DNA from: Ardenticatenaceae bacterium
GTDB taxonomy: Bacteria > Chloroflexota > Anaerolineae > Promineifilales > Promineifilaceae
NCBI GenBank assembly: GCA_020634245.1
Contig: JACKCC010000012.1
Span: 124,001-188,000 of the forward strand
DNA: 64,000 nucleotides
Reading direction: 5' to 3'
The notes beneath the pieces were generated by a model. It had not been told where the DNA came from. It searched no databases and saw only the letters and a list, made by a program, of their open reading frames with translations. Position 1 is the stretch's first letter, and every line of letters starts with the position of its first letter. Shown here in pieces: positions 1-8,725 of the stretch. Both the position numbers and the translations under genes were made by a program.

Positions 1-421
1 TGGGCAGAGGCGCTAAATTCGGCTCTTCTTCAACCTGCCCAAACATATCAAACGATAATGTATAGTAGTCTGACATTGTAGCGTACCATAGCGTCCCCGC
101 AGGGCTACCGGCAGGTTCTGGTAAAGGTATAGAGGTAGCTGTCGGTCCCGGTTTGCGGGTAGGTGTGGGGCGTGGCGTGAAGGTTGGGAAAGGGGTCTCA
201 TGAGCATCATAGATTTCTCCTGGCTCCAGCACAATTTGTGTAGGCTCAGGTAAAGTTGGCGGTGGTTTGAGTGTGGGAGGAGGTGGGTAACCTAACACCT
301 CGCTGAGTTGGGAGGGCGCTGGATAACCCTGCTCCATTTGCAGACTCGGCTCAACTGCACTGGGCGTACAGGCTGCCAGCAGCAATAAGGCTGTTAGCAA
401 TAAGCATAATTTATGGGACAT
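1..421 (-). CDS. Thr/Pro-rich lipoprotein, 3' end outside window
   Basis: The reading frame runs from an ATG at 419-421 off the left edge, so only the first ~140 residues are visible. A GGGAGG ribosome binding site lies 6 nt upstream. The N-terminus is a lipoprotein signal with lipobox LAAC at residues ~14-17, so the protein should be lipid-anchored outside the cytoplasmic membrane. It is followed by a long Pro/Thr-rich linker (PPPP, TPRPTPT), a common spacer in Chloroflexota surface proteins, and then a folded-looking stretch (WYATMSDYYTLSFD). The function of the distal domain cannot be told from this fragment. Confidence 0.75.
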   Translation of the reverse strand, partial: MSHKLCLLLTALLLLAACTPSAVEPSLQMEQGYPAPSQLSEVLGYPPPPTLKPPPTLPEPTQIVLEPGEIYDAHETPFPTFTPRPTPTRKPGPTATSIPLPEPAGSPAGTLWYATMSDYYTLSFDMFGQVEEEPNLAPLP

Positions 422-645
422 ATTAGCCTCCCGTTTGACTGGCTCATTTTTGACTCAGGCCATGATCCAATCAATTGAAAGTAAATTGAAGCTCAGATGA
501 CAGCTGGGTCATAAACCTTGATAAATTGGGTAACTTTGTGGCAAAAATGCTCAAGACGAAAACAGCGGTGTGACTGGAAAGTGGCTGTATCGCATCCTAT
601 TAAATAATATCGCCCCCCCCCCCCATCAACAGCAAGTGTCTTTTG
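422..645. other. Intergenic region with a 12-C tract
   Basis: No convincing gene. It holds the leader of the lipoprotein at the left edge and a run of twelve C at 613-624, a tract length prone to slippage or sequencing miscounts. No clear promoter hexamers were recognised. Confidence 0.6.
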
Positions 646-919
646 TCACGTGTGGGAAGTGACTTTTGTCATTTTCAGGCTATCAGAAACTCTATACCAG
701 GCAACGGTAATCAATCGCCTGTAAATTTGTAATCCCATTTCATGCGCTGAGATGTGGCCGATTGGATTGGAGGAAGAAACGGCTGTCTCTGCCTCGGTTA
801 TAAAAAATGTCAAACCGCTCCAGTTGACGGCCAGTAGTTCCCCGCGCCAGATCAACGGTGTAGCGTCTTAACCTGGCCCGTGAATGGACGCTGCCAGCGG
901 AAATATCGACGTAAATCAT
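646..919 (-). pseudogene. Decayed N-terminal fragment of a GT4-like glycosyltransferase
   Basis: From the ATG at 917-919 the frame reads MIYVDISAGSVHSRARLRRY, then later FDIFYNRGRDSRF. This resembles the N-terminus of family 4 glycosyltransferases of the type 'DISAAVHxRAGLGRYAxxLARAL...FxxFYNR'. The frame then loses similarity. An alternative frame (PIGHISAHEMGLQIYRRL...) continues to 646, which suggests at least one frameshift, and no catalytic C-terminal domain follows. The similarity is recalled, not computed; a short spurious frame remains possible. Confidence 0.35.
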
Positions 920-1826
920 ACACCCTGTGTGTTTTGTTCTTCTTTGTATGCTTGGTATGCTTGTTGTAAGAACTTTTATCAAAGGATTCAAATTGCTCAC
1001 CGCAGTAAGGGAGAAGAAATGATTATCGTTTAAATTGTAAAGTTTTCTATATGTAGGATCGTAACCCTCTGGGTCATTCTGAAACTCGCTGATTATCAAT
1101 TCGCCGTTCATAGCGAACAATTACACCACAACGAGTCATCAAAAGTAATATCCCCGCTAACCCAATTCCACCAGCACAGTTTTACTTTCACATCAGGAAT
1201 TGCTTCGCTTATGGCCTTGCCAATCGCTAAACACCAAATTTAACATGGCTGGTATACTTTAGTGTATTCCTGATGTTTTTTCTATGCTCATCCTCTTTTT
1301 TGCAAAAATCCATGAAATACTCAACAAAGTAGCCATACTGATTTCGTCTTGAAATTTAACCTAGCAAGCCAATTATAAATGCTATACCAACAAACATGAT
1401 GATATTCACTGGAAGCAAGCGTAGTTCCTAAAGAAGCCGACCGATCGCGTCAAAAGTACTAGACGAGTATTCATCTACGTCTTTTCTGTAAAGTACTGGG
1501 TTATTAACTTCTTCCAGAATTGCTCCTGGGCTTTAATGGTGAATCGTGCTTCACCTCGACAAAACGTCACGTTGTTGTTGTTCCCAACAATTTCAATATC
1601 AGGGCCGCCCATTTTCAGGAGGTTCTTGTGTCGAAGCAATTCATTATGTTTTCGGGTTAGTAAAATCAAGTGATAAGTCACAAAGTCGATTTACAATATC
1701 GAGACCAGCATCTGATTGCCGATCAAGTAACATTTTGACAACAAAAACAAAAGCTTCGGTTAAGTAATTTTCCGTCGCTCTTGGGGCATACCGTGATAAG
1801 ACTGAAAATACGTTATTGTCCATCTT
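920..1826. other. Long poorly coding AT-rich region
   Basis: About 900 bases with no convincing gene. Only short frames are present (see the entry at 1475-1681), and neither frame-preserving codon bias nor the ACGGCCGT motif is seen. It looks like remnant DNA next to the decayed glycosyltransferase fragment. Confidence 0.5.
1475..1681 (-). CDS. Hypothetical short protein, possible gene fragment
   Basis: A 68-residue frame opening with GTG and preceded in frame by a nearby TAA. It contains KMGGPDIEIVGNNNNV and a basic/aromatic C-terminus (EQFWKKLITQYF). The composition looks protein-like, but there is no clear ribosome binding site and I recognise no family. It may be the C-terminal remnant of a longer decayed gene, because the adjacent frame upstream (LLDRQSDAGLDIVNRLCDL) also looks coding. 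Low confidence that it is expressed. Confidence 0.25.
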   Translation of the reverse strand: MTYHLILLTRKHNELLRHKNLLKMGGPDIEIVGNNNNVTFCRGEARFTIKAQEQFWKKLITQYFTEKT

Positions 1827-2735
1827 TCATTCACGCAGTAAAAGGCTCACATCATAAAAGGAAACCAATCTTGCAGCATACTCTTCTGGTCGGACTTTTG
1901 GCCCGCCGCCGTGTCCGGTTTCAGGAATGAACCAGATAGTCTTGGGTTCCTGTGCATGGTCATAATAGAATTGCACGATACGTGGTTCCATCTCTTCAGT
2001 TTCTCCGCTGGCTATCAAAAAAAGCGGGCGCGGGGCAATACCGGCAATCGTATCGATAATCGCTTCTGGCTGCGAAAATCCGGTGCGCCATTCAACACCT
2101 TTGAACACAATGCCGTTGCCGAACCGGAACACGTACTCAATGGCAGATTGCAGCGGTGGTGTGTCATCATTATTGGCCAGCCCCGGCCCATCGGCGGCGA
2201 CAGCTTGGATGCCATCCAGTTCGGCAGCGGCGCGCAGCGCCACCTGCCCGCCAAGGGAGAAGCCGTAAATGCCAATCCGATCCGGGTCTATGTCGTCGCG
2301 GGATTGGAGCCAGGTAACGGCCGTCTCCACATCCACCACATCTACCCAACCATACGAACGCACAACCGGGCTGCTCCCGCCATGGCCGCGCATATCATAC
2401 AAAAGTACGCCATACCCTGCTTCGGCCAGCATCAACGCCTGCGGCAAAACGCTCAATCGCGTGGCATCATACCCATGCAGCAAAATAACCGCAGCCCCAT
2501 TTTTCGACGGGATGTACCAGCCCGACAGCGTCACATCAAGCGGGCTGGTCAACGTAACTGCTTCATAATCAAACCCTTCATCGGCCGGTGTGGCGCAGCA
2601 AATTTCCTGGGATACCGGAGCCGTCACCGAATAAATAGCCACGACAAAGTAGCCCACCCAAAGAACTGCCAGTCCAAACAATCCCAGATTTAACCAATAG
2701 CGACAGCCTCTTTTGCGTCGTGCGGGTTTTTCCAT
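1827..2735 (-). CDS. Membrane-anchored alpha/beta hydrolase
   Basis: A 302-residue protein with an N-terminal basic stretch and one membrane segment (residues ~14-36), then an alpha/beta hydrolase domain that should face outside. Visible family features are the oxyanion region LLHGYD (~85), a D-x-RGHG motif (YDMRGHGGSS, ~115), the nucleophile elbow GFSLGG (~158-163) and a late ETGHGGG histidine (~273). These form a Ser-(Asp)-His triad typical of BAAT/esterase-like hydrolases (Hydrolase_4, AXE1-like). It lies 12 nt downstream of the epimerase gene on the same strand, so the two are probably cotranscribed. Substrate unknown; an ester in surface glycans or lipids is only a guess. One ACGGCCGT motif sits inside it at 2317-2324. 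Confidence 0.8.
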   Translation of the reverse strand: MEKPARRKRGCRYWLNLGLFGLAVLWVGYFVVAIYSVTAPVSQEICCATPADEGFDYEAVTLTSPLDVTLSGWYIPSKNGAAVILLHGYDATRLSVLPQALMLAEAGYGVLLYDMRGHGGSSPVVRSYGWVDVVDVETAVTWLQSRDDIDPDRIGIYGFSLGGQVALRAAAELDGIQAVAADGPGLANNDDTPPLQSAIEYVFRFGNGIVFKGVEWRTGFSQPEAIIDTIAGIAPRPLFLIASGETEEMEPRIVQFYYDHAQEPKTIWFIPETGHGGGPKVRPEEYAARLVSFYDVSLLLRE

Positions 2736-2747
2736 CGTATTTAACCG

Positions 2748-3695
2748 TTAAGAATGCTTCTCCCACCAATCCAGCGACCATTCGACTGCTTTTTGGATGC
2801 CCTCACGCAGGGAGGTTTGCGGCGTATAATTGAGCAGGGCGCGCGCCTTGCCCACGTTGGCCACGTAATGGGTCACTTCGCCAACGCGGGCCGGTTCGAT
2901 AGTCATGTTGGGTTCTTTGCCCAACGCCTCGCCGATGAAATTGGCCATCGCCACCAGACTGTTGCCCTGCCCATAGGCCAGGTTGATGGTGTGATTGGCG
3001 ATTTCGCCGCCGACCAGCTTCTCAATACCGCTGACCACGCCGCCGACACAGTCGTCGATGTAGGTGAAATCCAGCACTTTGTCTTCGCCGTAGACGGTGA
3101 TAGGGCGTCCGGCGTTGATTTCGCGGATGAAGTGGGGGATGACTCGCAACATGCGCTCGATGTCGTTGTCGTAACGGCCGTACACATTGCTAAACCGGAA
3201 CACCAAATACTTCAGCCCATAACATTGCGCGTACGAATAAATCAGTGCTTCGCCAGAGATTTTGCTGGCCGAATACGGACTTTCCGTAAAGGCAAAGTCG
3301 GCATACGATTCCTCGGTGATGTAACGGTGGATGTCGCCATACACTTCGCGCGAACTGCTGAAGATGATGGGAATATCATTTTGGCGGCAAAACTCCAGCA
3401 CATTGAAGGTCATATTGATGTTTTCCAAAGCGCGATGCGGCTGCTGCACCAGTTCGTGGACCTTGGCGTGCGCCGCCAGATGAACAACTACATCCAAATT
3501 TTCCGGGTACTCTACACCAATCCCTCGTCTATGATTGCGGTAGGGGGCGCTTAAATCTTGCAGCAGCGTTTCGATGTCACGGGTCCAGGTATTCGGCCGT
3601 TTATCCACGCCAAACACGTAATGGCCCTGCTCCTGCAAATATAACCCTAAATTGGTGCCAATTTGGCCGCTAGAACCGGTAATCAAAATACGCAT
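2748..3695 (-). CDS. NAD-dependent epimerase/dehydratase (extended SDR)
   Basis: A 315-residue extended short-chain dehydrogenase/reductase. The Rossmann motif TGSSGQIG is at residues 6-13, the acidic cofactor-binding residue follows in FGVDKR, VVHLAAHAKV marks beta-4, SSSREVYGD precedes the catalytic YSASK (Tyr-x-x-x-Lys, ~141-145), and RFSNVYGR is the usual substrate-side motif. This matches UDP-glucose 4-epimerase/UDP-glucuronate decarboxylase-like enzymes acting on nucleotide sugars; exact substrate not assignable. A GGAGCG ribosome binding site precedes the ATG. With the WecG-type transferase upstream it suggests a cell-surface polysaccharide role. Confidence 0.85.
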   Translation of the reverse strand: MRILITGSSGQIGTNLGLYLQEQGHYVFGVDKRPNTWTRDIETLLQDLSAPYRNHRRGIGVEYPENLDVVVHLAAHAKVHELVQQPHRALENINMTFNVLEFCRQNDIPIIFSSSREVYGDIHRYITEESYADFAFTESPYSASKISGEALIYSYAQCYGLKYLVFRFSNVYGRYDNDIERMLRVIPHFIREINAGRPITVYGEDKVLDFTYIDDCVGGVVSGIEKLVGGEIANHTINLAYGQGNSLVAMANFIGEALGKEPNMTIEPARVGEVTHYVANVGKARALLNYTPQTSLREGIQKAVEWSLDWWEKHS

Positions 3696-3730
3696 AGGTC
3701 GCTCCTCTAATTATTGATGGAAATTGTAAA

Positions 3731-3795
3731 GCAGAGTGGCAAGGTAGCAAAGTGGCAAGTCACCCCTGCCCCCCTGCTCCTCTACTCCCCAGCTT
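3731..3795. repeat. Short repeats overlapping the 3' end of the WecG-type gene
   Basis: Positions 3731-3761 repeat a 'GTGGCAAG/GTAGCAA' unit. Positions 3763-3795 are a CCCCTGCTCC-type pyrimidine-rich tandem like the one inside the Hsp70-like gene at 13497-13550. The second block encodes the last residues (SRGAGGQG) of the transferase, so the repeat appears to have replaced or extended its natural C-terminus. Confidence 0.6.
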
Positions 3796-4542
3796 CCCCA
3801 CGACTACCGCCAGCACAAACCGGGGCAGCGCCAGCATCCGCCGCCAGCGCCACGGTTCCTTGATGAGCCTGTGCAGCCATTCCAGGCCCAGGTTCTGCAC
3901 CCAGCGTGGCGCACGAATCGATTTGCCGGTGACAAAATCCAATGAGCCGCCTATCCCGATAGCCATGCGCACGGTGGGCAGCGCCTCCCGATTGCGGGCA
4001 ATCCATTTGTCCTGTTTGGGCGCGCCGTAAGCGACAAACAACATCTCGGCCCCGCTGTCGTTGATGCGCTTGAGAATGGCCTCATTTTCAGCCGGATCAG
4101 GCGAACCAGCATACGTTCCGGCGATGATTAAATCGGGATAACGAGATTGGAAGATGGCTGCCGCTTCTTCAGCTATGCCAGGCGCATCGCCAATGCCGGG
4201 AGCCGCCCCTAGCAAAAAGAGCCGCCAGCCTTCTTGGGCACACAGTTCCGCTAGATGATAAACCAGTTCCGAGCCGGGAACGCGTTCTGGTAATGGTTTT
4301 TTCAACCATCTTGAAGCCACGACCAACCCAATCCCATCAGGCAGGCACAAATCGGCCTGCCACAATATCTGGCGAAAAGCGTCATCCGTTTGCGCGGCCA
4401 TGACAAATTCGGGATTGGTGGTGCAAATCTGGTGCAGGCGCGACTCAGCCATGAACTTTTGCGTCCGCGCCAGCGTCTCAGCCATCGTCACAGCGTGAAC
4501 CGGCGTATTCAGTATGGTTAACGACTGCCTTTCATCCTTCAT
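3760..4542 (-). CDS. WecG/TagA/CpsF family glycosyltransferase
   Basis: A 260-residue family 26 glycosyltransferase, which transfers a HexNAc-type sugar from a nucleotide donor to a lipid-linked acceptor at the cytoplasmic membrane. Recognisable blocks are TTNPEFVMAA (~40), LPDGIGLV (~66), FLLGAAPG (~100), VAYGAPKQDKW (~170-180), GIGGSLDFVTG (~194) and the C-terminal amphipathic GLEWLHRLIKEPWRWRR. The catalytic Asp is normally in the PDG block. The last ~8 residues come from a pyrimidine-rich repeat and are atypical. It is the first gene of a probable minus-strand operon with the epimerase and hydrolase. Confidence 0.9.
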   Translation of the reverse strand: MKDERQSLTILNTPVHAVTMAETLARTQKFMAESRLHQICTTNPEFVMAAQTDDAFRQILWQADLCLPDGIGLVVASRWLKKPLPERVPGSELVYHLAELCAQEGWRLFLLGAAPGIGDAPGIAEEAAAIFQSRYPDLIIAGTYAGSPDPAENEAILKRINDSGAEMLFVAYGAPKQDKWIARNREALPTVRMAIGIGGSLDFVTGKSIRAPRWVQNLGLEWLHRLIKEPWRWRRMLALPRFVLAVVVGKLGSRGAGGQG

Positions 4543-4616
4543 CCTTCTGACTTCATCCTTTTACTTTCGCAAGCATATGCCAGGATGAAACGGCCGTCAA
4601 TAATTCCCTTTTCCCG

Positions 4617-4645
4617 TTGTCAAATCAAAGAGGGGCTTGTAAACT
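4617..4645 (+). promoter_or_regulatory. Sigma-70-like promoter
   Basis: TTGTCA at 4617-4622, a 17-nt spacer and TAAACT at 4640-4645. It lies 25 nt upstream of the ATG of the lipoprotein gene at 4671, with a purine-rich AAGGGGG ribosome binding site at ~4655-4661. Confidence 0.5.
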
Positions 4646-4670
4646 CTAAACAATAAGGGGGTATTGATTT

Positions 4671-6341
4671 ATGCACAACATCAATTCCAGTCATTCAGCA
4701 TTACGGGGAATAAGGGGAGTGGTAACGGCCGTATTCTTCCTGCTCACTCTTTTCATCACTGGCTGCCAGCCAACTAACCAACCAACCAACAACTTACCAA
4801 CGACCATGCCCACCGCCGCCATCGCCGCCGTCGTTCCCACCCTTACACCGACAATGACACCTACTCCGCTACCATCCACTATCGAGCTTATCTCACCATC
4901 TGATGGCGACACGATTGACCTGGGACAACCAATCAATTTCATCGTCTCCGCCAGCCATCCCGACGGCATCCGTCTCATCACCCTTACCTCTAATGGTCAG
5001 GGGGTGGGGCTGTTGCAAAATTCAGGCGACATCCAGGTTGAAATGAACCAGACCTGGACGCCGGAATATGCCGGCACCCATGAAATCATCGCCGTTGTCA
5101 CCAGCCGCAATGGTGACACACTGGCGACGGAACCGATCTATATTCGAGTAGTTGATCGAGACATGATGGCGCGCAATGCGCCCATTTGGGCCAATGTCGA
5201 GGCGAATGTCATCGACTTACGGAATTTAGCTCCGCTGGAACCGGTAGAGCCAACCCTGCTCTCGCAATCTGAACTACGGCAGCGCCTGACATCCAACTAT
5301 TTTTACACCAAAGAAGAAGCCGACCGGGATGCGCTTGTCTTATACACATTCGATTTTGTCAGCCGCGATTATGATTTGTACAGCCTCTCCCGCCGCTTTT
5401 TAGGCGAAAACATCGCCGGTTTTTACGATCCGGAAAGTAAAGAATTCGTCGTCGTCAGCAGTGATGACGAGACAAACGCCTTGGAGCAGTGGACTTATGC
5501 TCACGAATTTATGCATGCCCTGCAAGACCAACATTTCCAGTTGGGCCTGATTACTGATGCCTCGGCCGGTTTTGAAGGGGATATGGCGCTGCGTGCTTTG
5601 GCCGAAGGGGAAGCAGAACTGGTACAGGATTTTTATCTGGATTGGGGCTACTTTTCTGATTCTGACCTGATTGAGATTTTCAACGAATCGAACAAATTAT
5701 ATGGTTTTGCCTTTGTTTCTGATCCGGGCTATTTTCCTCACGCACTCACCAACGCCTTCATCTTTCCCTATACCACCGGCCACGATTTTGCTGCCGCTTT
5801 GTTCAACCGCAGCGGCTGGGATGGCCTGAATGCTGCCTGGGAAAATCTGCCGCAGTCTACCGAACAAATCATTCATCCTGACCGCTATTTTGCCGGTGAC
5901 AACCCGCAAATCGTTACCCTGCCGCCGCTGACTGACACCTTAGGTTCTGACTGGTCGCTGGTTGAGGAAGCCGTTCTGGGCGAGTTTTACCTGCGCGAAT
6001 ATTTGATTCAGCAGGTGAACGGCAGTGAAGTGGATACGGCCGCTACCGGCTGGGGCGGCGATCGCTATGCCGTTTACTGGCATGAAGAATCAGATGATCT
6101 AGTCCTGGTTTTACGCACAGCCTGGGATTCAGCCGGTGACGCCAGCCAGTTTACGGCCGCCTACACCGACTATACCGACGGCCGTTACGGCCCCATCGGG
6201 CAATCCCAGGCAGACGGGGCAATCTGCTGGCAGTCAAGGGATGCGACCTGTTTGTACGCGGCTGGAACCGAATTATTGGTTGTGCGTGCGCCGGATTTGG
6301 ACACGGCCGTTGCCATCGTCACAACCATCAATGAAGGGTAA
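4671..6341 (+). CDS. Lipoprotein with Ig-like region and HExxH-like metallopeptidase motif
   Basis: A 556-residue exported protein. The signal peptide ends in lipobox ITGC (~32), followed by Thr/Pro-rich linkers (PTNQPT, TPTMTPTPLP). Residues ~72-165 look like an Ig/cadherin-like beta domain (IELISPSDGDTIDLG... start). The remaining ~380 residues include GFYDPESKEFVVVSS and then YAHEFMHALQDQHF at ~276-289, i.e. an HEFMH motif of the zincin HExxH type, with LAEGEAELVQ ~35 residues later as a possible third ligand. This suggests a surface metallopeptidase or derivative. The family is not one I can name, and activity is inferred from the motif only. Confidence 0.7.
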   Translation: MHNINSSHSALRGIRGVVTAVFFLLTLFITGCQPTNQPTNNLPTTMPTAAIAAVVPTLTPTMTPTPLPSTIELISPSDGDTIDLGQPINFIVSASHPDGIRLITLTSNGQGVGLLQNSGDIQVEMNQTWTPEYAGTHEIIAVVTSRNGDTLATEPIYIRVVDRDMMARNAPIWANVEANVIDLRNLAPLEPVEPTLLSQSELRQRLTSNYFYTKEEADRDALVLYTFDFVSRDYDLYSLSRRFLGENIAGFYDPESKEFVVVSSDDETNALEQWTYAHEFMHALQDQHFQLGLITDASAGFEGDMALRALAEGEAELVQDFYLDWGYFSDSDLIEIFNESNKLYGFAFVSDPGYFPHALTNAFIFPYTTGHDFAAALFNRSGWDGLNAAWENLPQSTEQIIHPDRYFAGDNPQIVTLPPLTDTLGSDWSLVEEAVLGEFYLREYLIQQVNGSEVDTAATGWGGDRYAVYWHEESDDLVLVLRTAWDSAGDASQFTAAYTDYTDGRYGPIGQSQADGAICWQSRDATCLYAAGTELLVVRAPDLDTAVAIVTTINEG

Positions 6342-6386
6342 AATCGTTGGTCTACCCGGCTTACTCCAATTGATGAGGTGAAAACA

Positions 6387-6869
6387 ATGAAAGTCATCCG
6401 CCCCAAAATGCAAGATTACGGCATCCACGAGAGCCGTGAAGGCATGTTAACCTGGGATTTCGTCGATGAGCAGATGGCCCAATCACGCAACTACTGGATT
6501 GGCACGACACGGCCCGACGGCCGTCCCCATGCTGCGCCGGTGTGGGGCGTCTGGCTGGACGGTCATCTCTATTTTGGCACCAGCCCCAACGCGCGCAAGG
6601 CTCGTAACCTGGACAACAATCCGGCGCTGGTTGTCCATCTAGAAAGTGGGGATGATGTGGTGATTTTGGAGGGAACGGCCGTTAAACTCACGGAGATGCC
6701 GCCAAACCTATACGAAACATTCAGCACAGCCTATGCCGCCAAATACGCTGGCTTCAAACCCAATGCCCCATCCGAAAACGAACCCATCTACACACTGCGC
6801 ATCCAAACGGCCATGGCCTGGCAAGAGAAAAACTTTCCGCAGTCGGCTACGCGCTGGGAGTTTGATTAG
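6387..6869 (+). CDS. Pyridoxamine 5'-phosphate oxidase-fold (PPOX/F420-type) protein
   Basis: About 160 residues with the split-barrel flavin/F420-binding fold. LTWDFVDEQMAQSRNYWIGT leads into TRPDGRPHAAPVWGVW, then LYFGTSPNARKARNLDNNP and VVHLESGDDVVILEGTA. These are standard for PPOX-class, F420-dependent or FMN-binding small proteins. The ATG at 6387 is preferred over the GTG at 6378 because GAGGTG (6375-6380) is correctly spaced for it. It overlaps the convergent glycosyltransferase gene by 4 nt. Likely a cytoplasmic redox enzyme; cofactor not determinable. Confidence 0.8.
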   Translation: MKVIRPKMQDYGIHESREGMLTWDFVDEQMAQSRNYWIGTTRPDGRPHAAPVWGVWLDGHLYFGTSPNARKARNLDNNPALVVHLESGDDVVILEGTAVKLTEMPPNLYETFSTAYAAKYAGFKPNAPSENEPIYTLRIQTAMAWQEKNFPQSATRWEFD

Positions 6870-7978
6870 ACCGCCTTCTCCAAAACGTTTAACACCTGTA
6901 CGGCCGTTGCCTCCCACGTAAAGCGCCGTACATTTTCCAAACCGGTCAGCGCCAATTCATGCCGCAGCAGCGGGTCACTGACCAGCCGTTTAATCCCGGC
7001 TGTAATCGCTGCCGTATCCTCCGGATTAACCAGCAGCGCCGCATCCCCCGCCACTTCTGGCAGCGAACTACTGTTGGCACACAACACCGGCGCGCCGCAA
7101 GCCTGCGCCTCCAGCACCGGAAAGCCAAACCCCTCGTGCAGCGACGGATACAGCAGCGCCGTCGCCCCGGAAAGCAGGGCCGCCTTGTCGTCATCATCAA
7201 TAAACCCAGGTGTCACAATTGACGATTGACGATTGACGATTGACGATTGATTGTTAATTTCAGCCAGAATCGGTTCAGCCAACCAGCCTATTTTGCCGGC
7301 CAGAACAAGTTGATGGAGTACGTTGGCTGCCGTATAAGCCTGGATGAGACGCACCAGGTTTTTGCGCGGCTGCAAGGTGCTAAGGAAGAGCAGGTAAGGC
7401 GGGGTGATGCCGTATTTTTGCAGAACGGCCGTTGTCTGCATCCGATCCGATAACGGCCGTAACGCCGGATTCCGTCCCGGATACACCACATCAATCTTGT
7501 CTGGCTCCACTTCATCAAAACGAATCAAATCATTTTTTGTTGCTTCGGAATCGGCAATGATGCGGCGGGCGGTACGGCCGTTATGCCGCGTACTCCAGCG
7601 CAAATAAGACAACTGCCGGGGCGGATGAGCCTCCGGAAAATAATGGTAGCCCAGGTCATGAACCGTGACCACGCTGGGACCATGATAGGTGTAGGGAATC
7701 ACGTGAGCCGGCGTAAAAAAAAGGTCCGGCGGGCGCAGATACAGCTCCCAGGCCAGACGCACATGCGTCCACAGCCGGGGAAACGGAATGGTAATATGCT
7801 CGACAAAATCATTTTCGGGGAAAAGCTCCGGCGGGGGCGGCTGGTTAAAATACAGCCGGATTTGATGACCACGTTGGGCCGCAAGGGGAATAAGTGCCTG
7901 AACAAGAAAAAAAGCATACGCTTCTGTGCCGGTTCGCTGCCCGGTTACAGCCCGGCTGGCATCTATTCCAATTATCAT
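6866..7978 (-). CDS. Family 4 glycosyltransferase with in-frame repeat insertion
   Basis: About 370 residues of GT-B fold. The N-terminal MIIGIDASRA, TVHDLGYHYFPE and RIIADSEATKNDL mark the acceptor domain. PYLLFLSTLQPRKNLVRLI, LLYPSLHEGFGFPVLEAQACG and the E-x7-E retaining motif mark the nucleotide-sugar domain. It transfers a sugar to a glycan or lipid acceptor in the cytoplasm. The start at 7978 is chosen because the family begins at MIIGIDASRA; an in-frame ATG at 7990 also exists. Odd: residues ~241-254 (NNQSSIVNRQSSIV) are coded by tandem TGACGATTGACGAT repeats at 7214-7258, inserted just before the conserved TPGFIDDDDKAAL segment without breaking the frame. Confidence 0.88.
   Translation of the reverse strand: MIIGIDASRAVTGQRTGTEAYAFFLVQALIPLAAQRGHQIRLYFNQPPPPELFPENDFVEHITIPFPRLWTHVRLAWELYLRPPDLFFTPAHVIPYTYHGPSVVTVHDLGYHYFPEAHPPRQLSYLRWSTRHNGRTARRIIADSEATKNDLIRFDEVEPDKIDVVYPGRNPALRPLSDRMQTTAVLQKYGITPPYLLFLSTLQPRKNLVRLIQAYTAANVLHQLVLAGKIGWLAEPILAEINNQSSIVNRQSSIVTPGFIDDDDKAALLSGATALLYPSLHEGFGFPVLEAQACGAPVLCANSSSLPEVAGDAALLVNPEDTAAITAGIKRLVSDPLLRHELALTGLENVRRFTWEATAVQVLNVLEKAV
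7214..7258. repeat. Tandem TTGACGA-type repeat inside a gene
   Basis: Four to five near-perfect 7-nt units (TTGACGA / TGACGAT) in tandem, ending in TTGATTGTTAATT. It lies within the coding region of the GT4 glycosyltransferase and is read through in frame. Confidence 0.8.
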
Positions 7979-8020
7979 GACACACCCCAATCTTATATCT
8001 GTGTATTTTCAAATGGAAAA

Positions 8021-8070
8021 GGAGCGCGGTCTGCCAGGCTGCAGATGGCGAGCAAGCTGCCCGCGCTCCT
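8021..8070. repeat. Dispersed inverted-repeat element (GGAGCGCGGTCTGCCAG type), copy 1
   Basis: A ~50-nt element with complementary ends (GGAGCGCGG ... CCGCGCTCC) and a central GCCAG/CTGC core. A second copy lies at 62282-62332. It sits between divergently oriented minus-strand genes and could form a stable hairpin. Confidence 0.75.
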
Positions 8071-8149
8071 ATTTTACAAGAGCTAATTTTATAACGAGCA
8101 GCAAGTCGCGGAACAAGGCCTACTCGCCACTCGCGACCCGCCGCCTGCT

Positions 8150-8725
8150 TTATTGGCAGCCCGTTCCTAAAGTCAAAAATTCAGCCGCTACCCAGCCCTC
8201 ATCACCAAACAAGGAACGGACCTGCCGCCATTCAATGCCGTTGGCAACTGTCGGTTCTTGATCCAGCACGGTCACCAAATCTGCCTCGGCCAAAATCGAG
8301 ATTTGTTCCCCACCCGGCTCATTCCGCAGCGTCAGCCCATTGCCAAACGTCCCTTCGATAACCGCCCGGCAAATGGGCCGCGTTGGGGTGGGAGTGGGAA
8401 AGGAAAGATCAGGCGTCGCCGTTTCGGTTGGCAGCGGTGGAAACTGCTCGACAAGCGGGGTGGGCGTTACCGTCACCACCCCTTCAAGCACCTCGCCCGC
8501 CGGGGTGGGAACGGCCGTACCCTGCTGCTGACCCAAGATCAGTAAACCAATGGCCGCAATAAATAGCAGCATACTGCCAATTAGCGTCAGTCCGGCCCGG
8601 CGCAGGATAGCTTCCCGTTCCAGCGTGTAGAACCGCGCCCCGCCCCGTTTAATGTCACGGTAGCTGGCAAAAGCGGCTACAATGCCCATAAAGGCCAGGG
8701 CCAGCGGAATAAAAAAGGCACTCAT
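8150..8725 (-). CDS. Two-TM protein with C-terminal SH3-like domain
   Basis: A 191-residue protein. Two hydrophobic segments (residues ~4-20 and ~45-66) flank a basic loop. A Thr/Pro-rich linker (~72-112, TPTPTRP) leads to a bacterial SH3-like domain: GLTLRNEPGGEQISILAEAD, then EWRQVRSLFGDEGWVAAEFL. Such domains usually bind peptidoglycan or mediate surface contacts, so the C-terminus should be extracytoplasmic. It overlaps the upstream TsaC gene by 4 nt (ATGA), which indicates translational coupling. Specific role unknown. Confidence 0.75.
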   Translation of the reverse strand: MSAFFIPLALAFMGIVAAFASYRDIKRGGARFYTLEREAILRRAGLTLIGSMLLFIAAIGLLILGQQQGTAVPTPAGEVLEGVVTVTPTPLVEQFPPLPTETATPDLSFPTPTPTRPICRAVIEGTFGNGLTLRNEPGGEQISILAEADLVTVLDQEPTVANGIEWRQVRSLFGDEGWVAAEFLTLGTGCQ

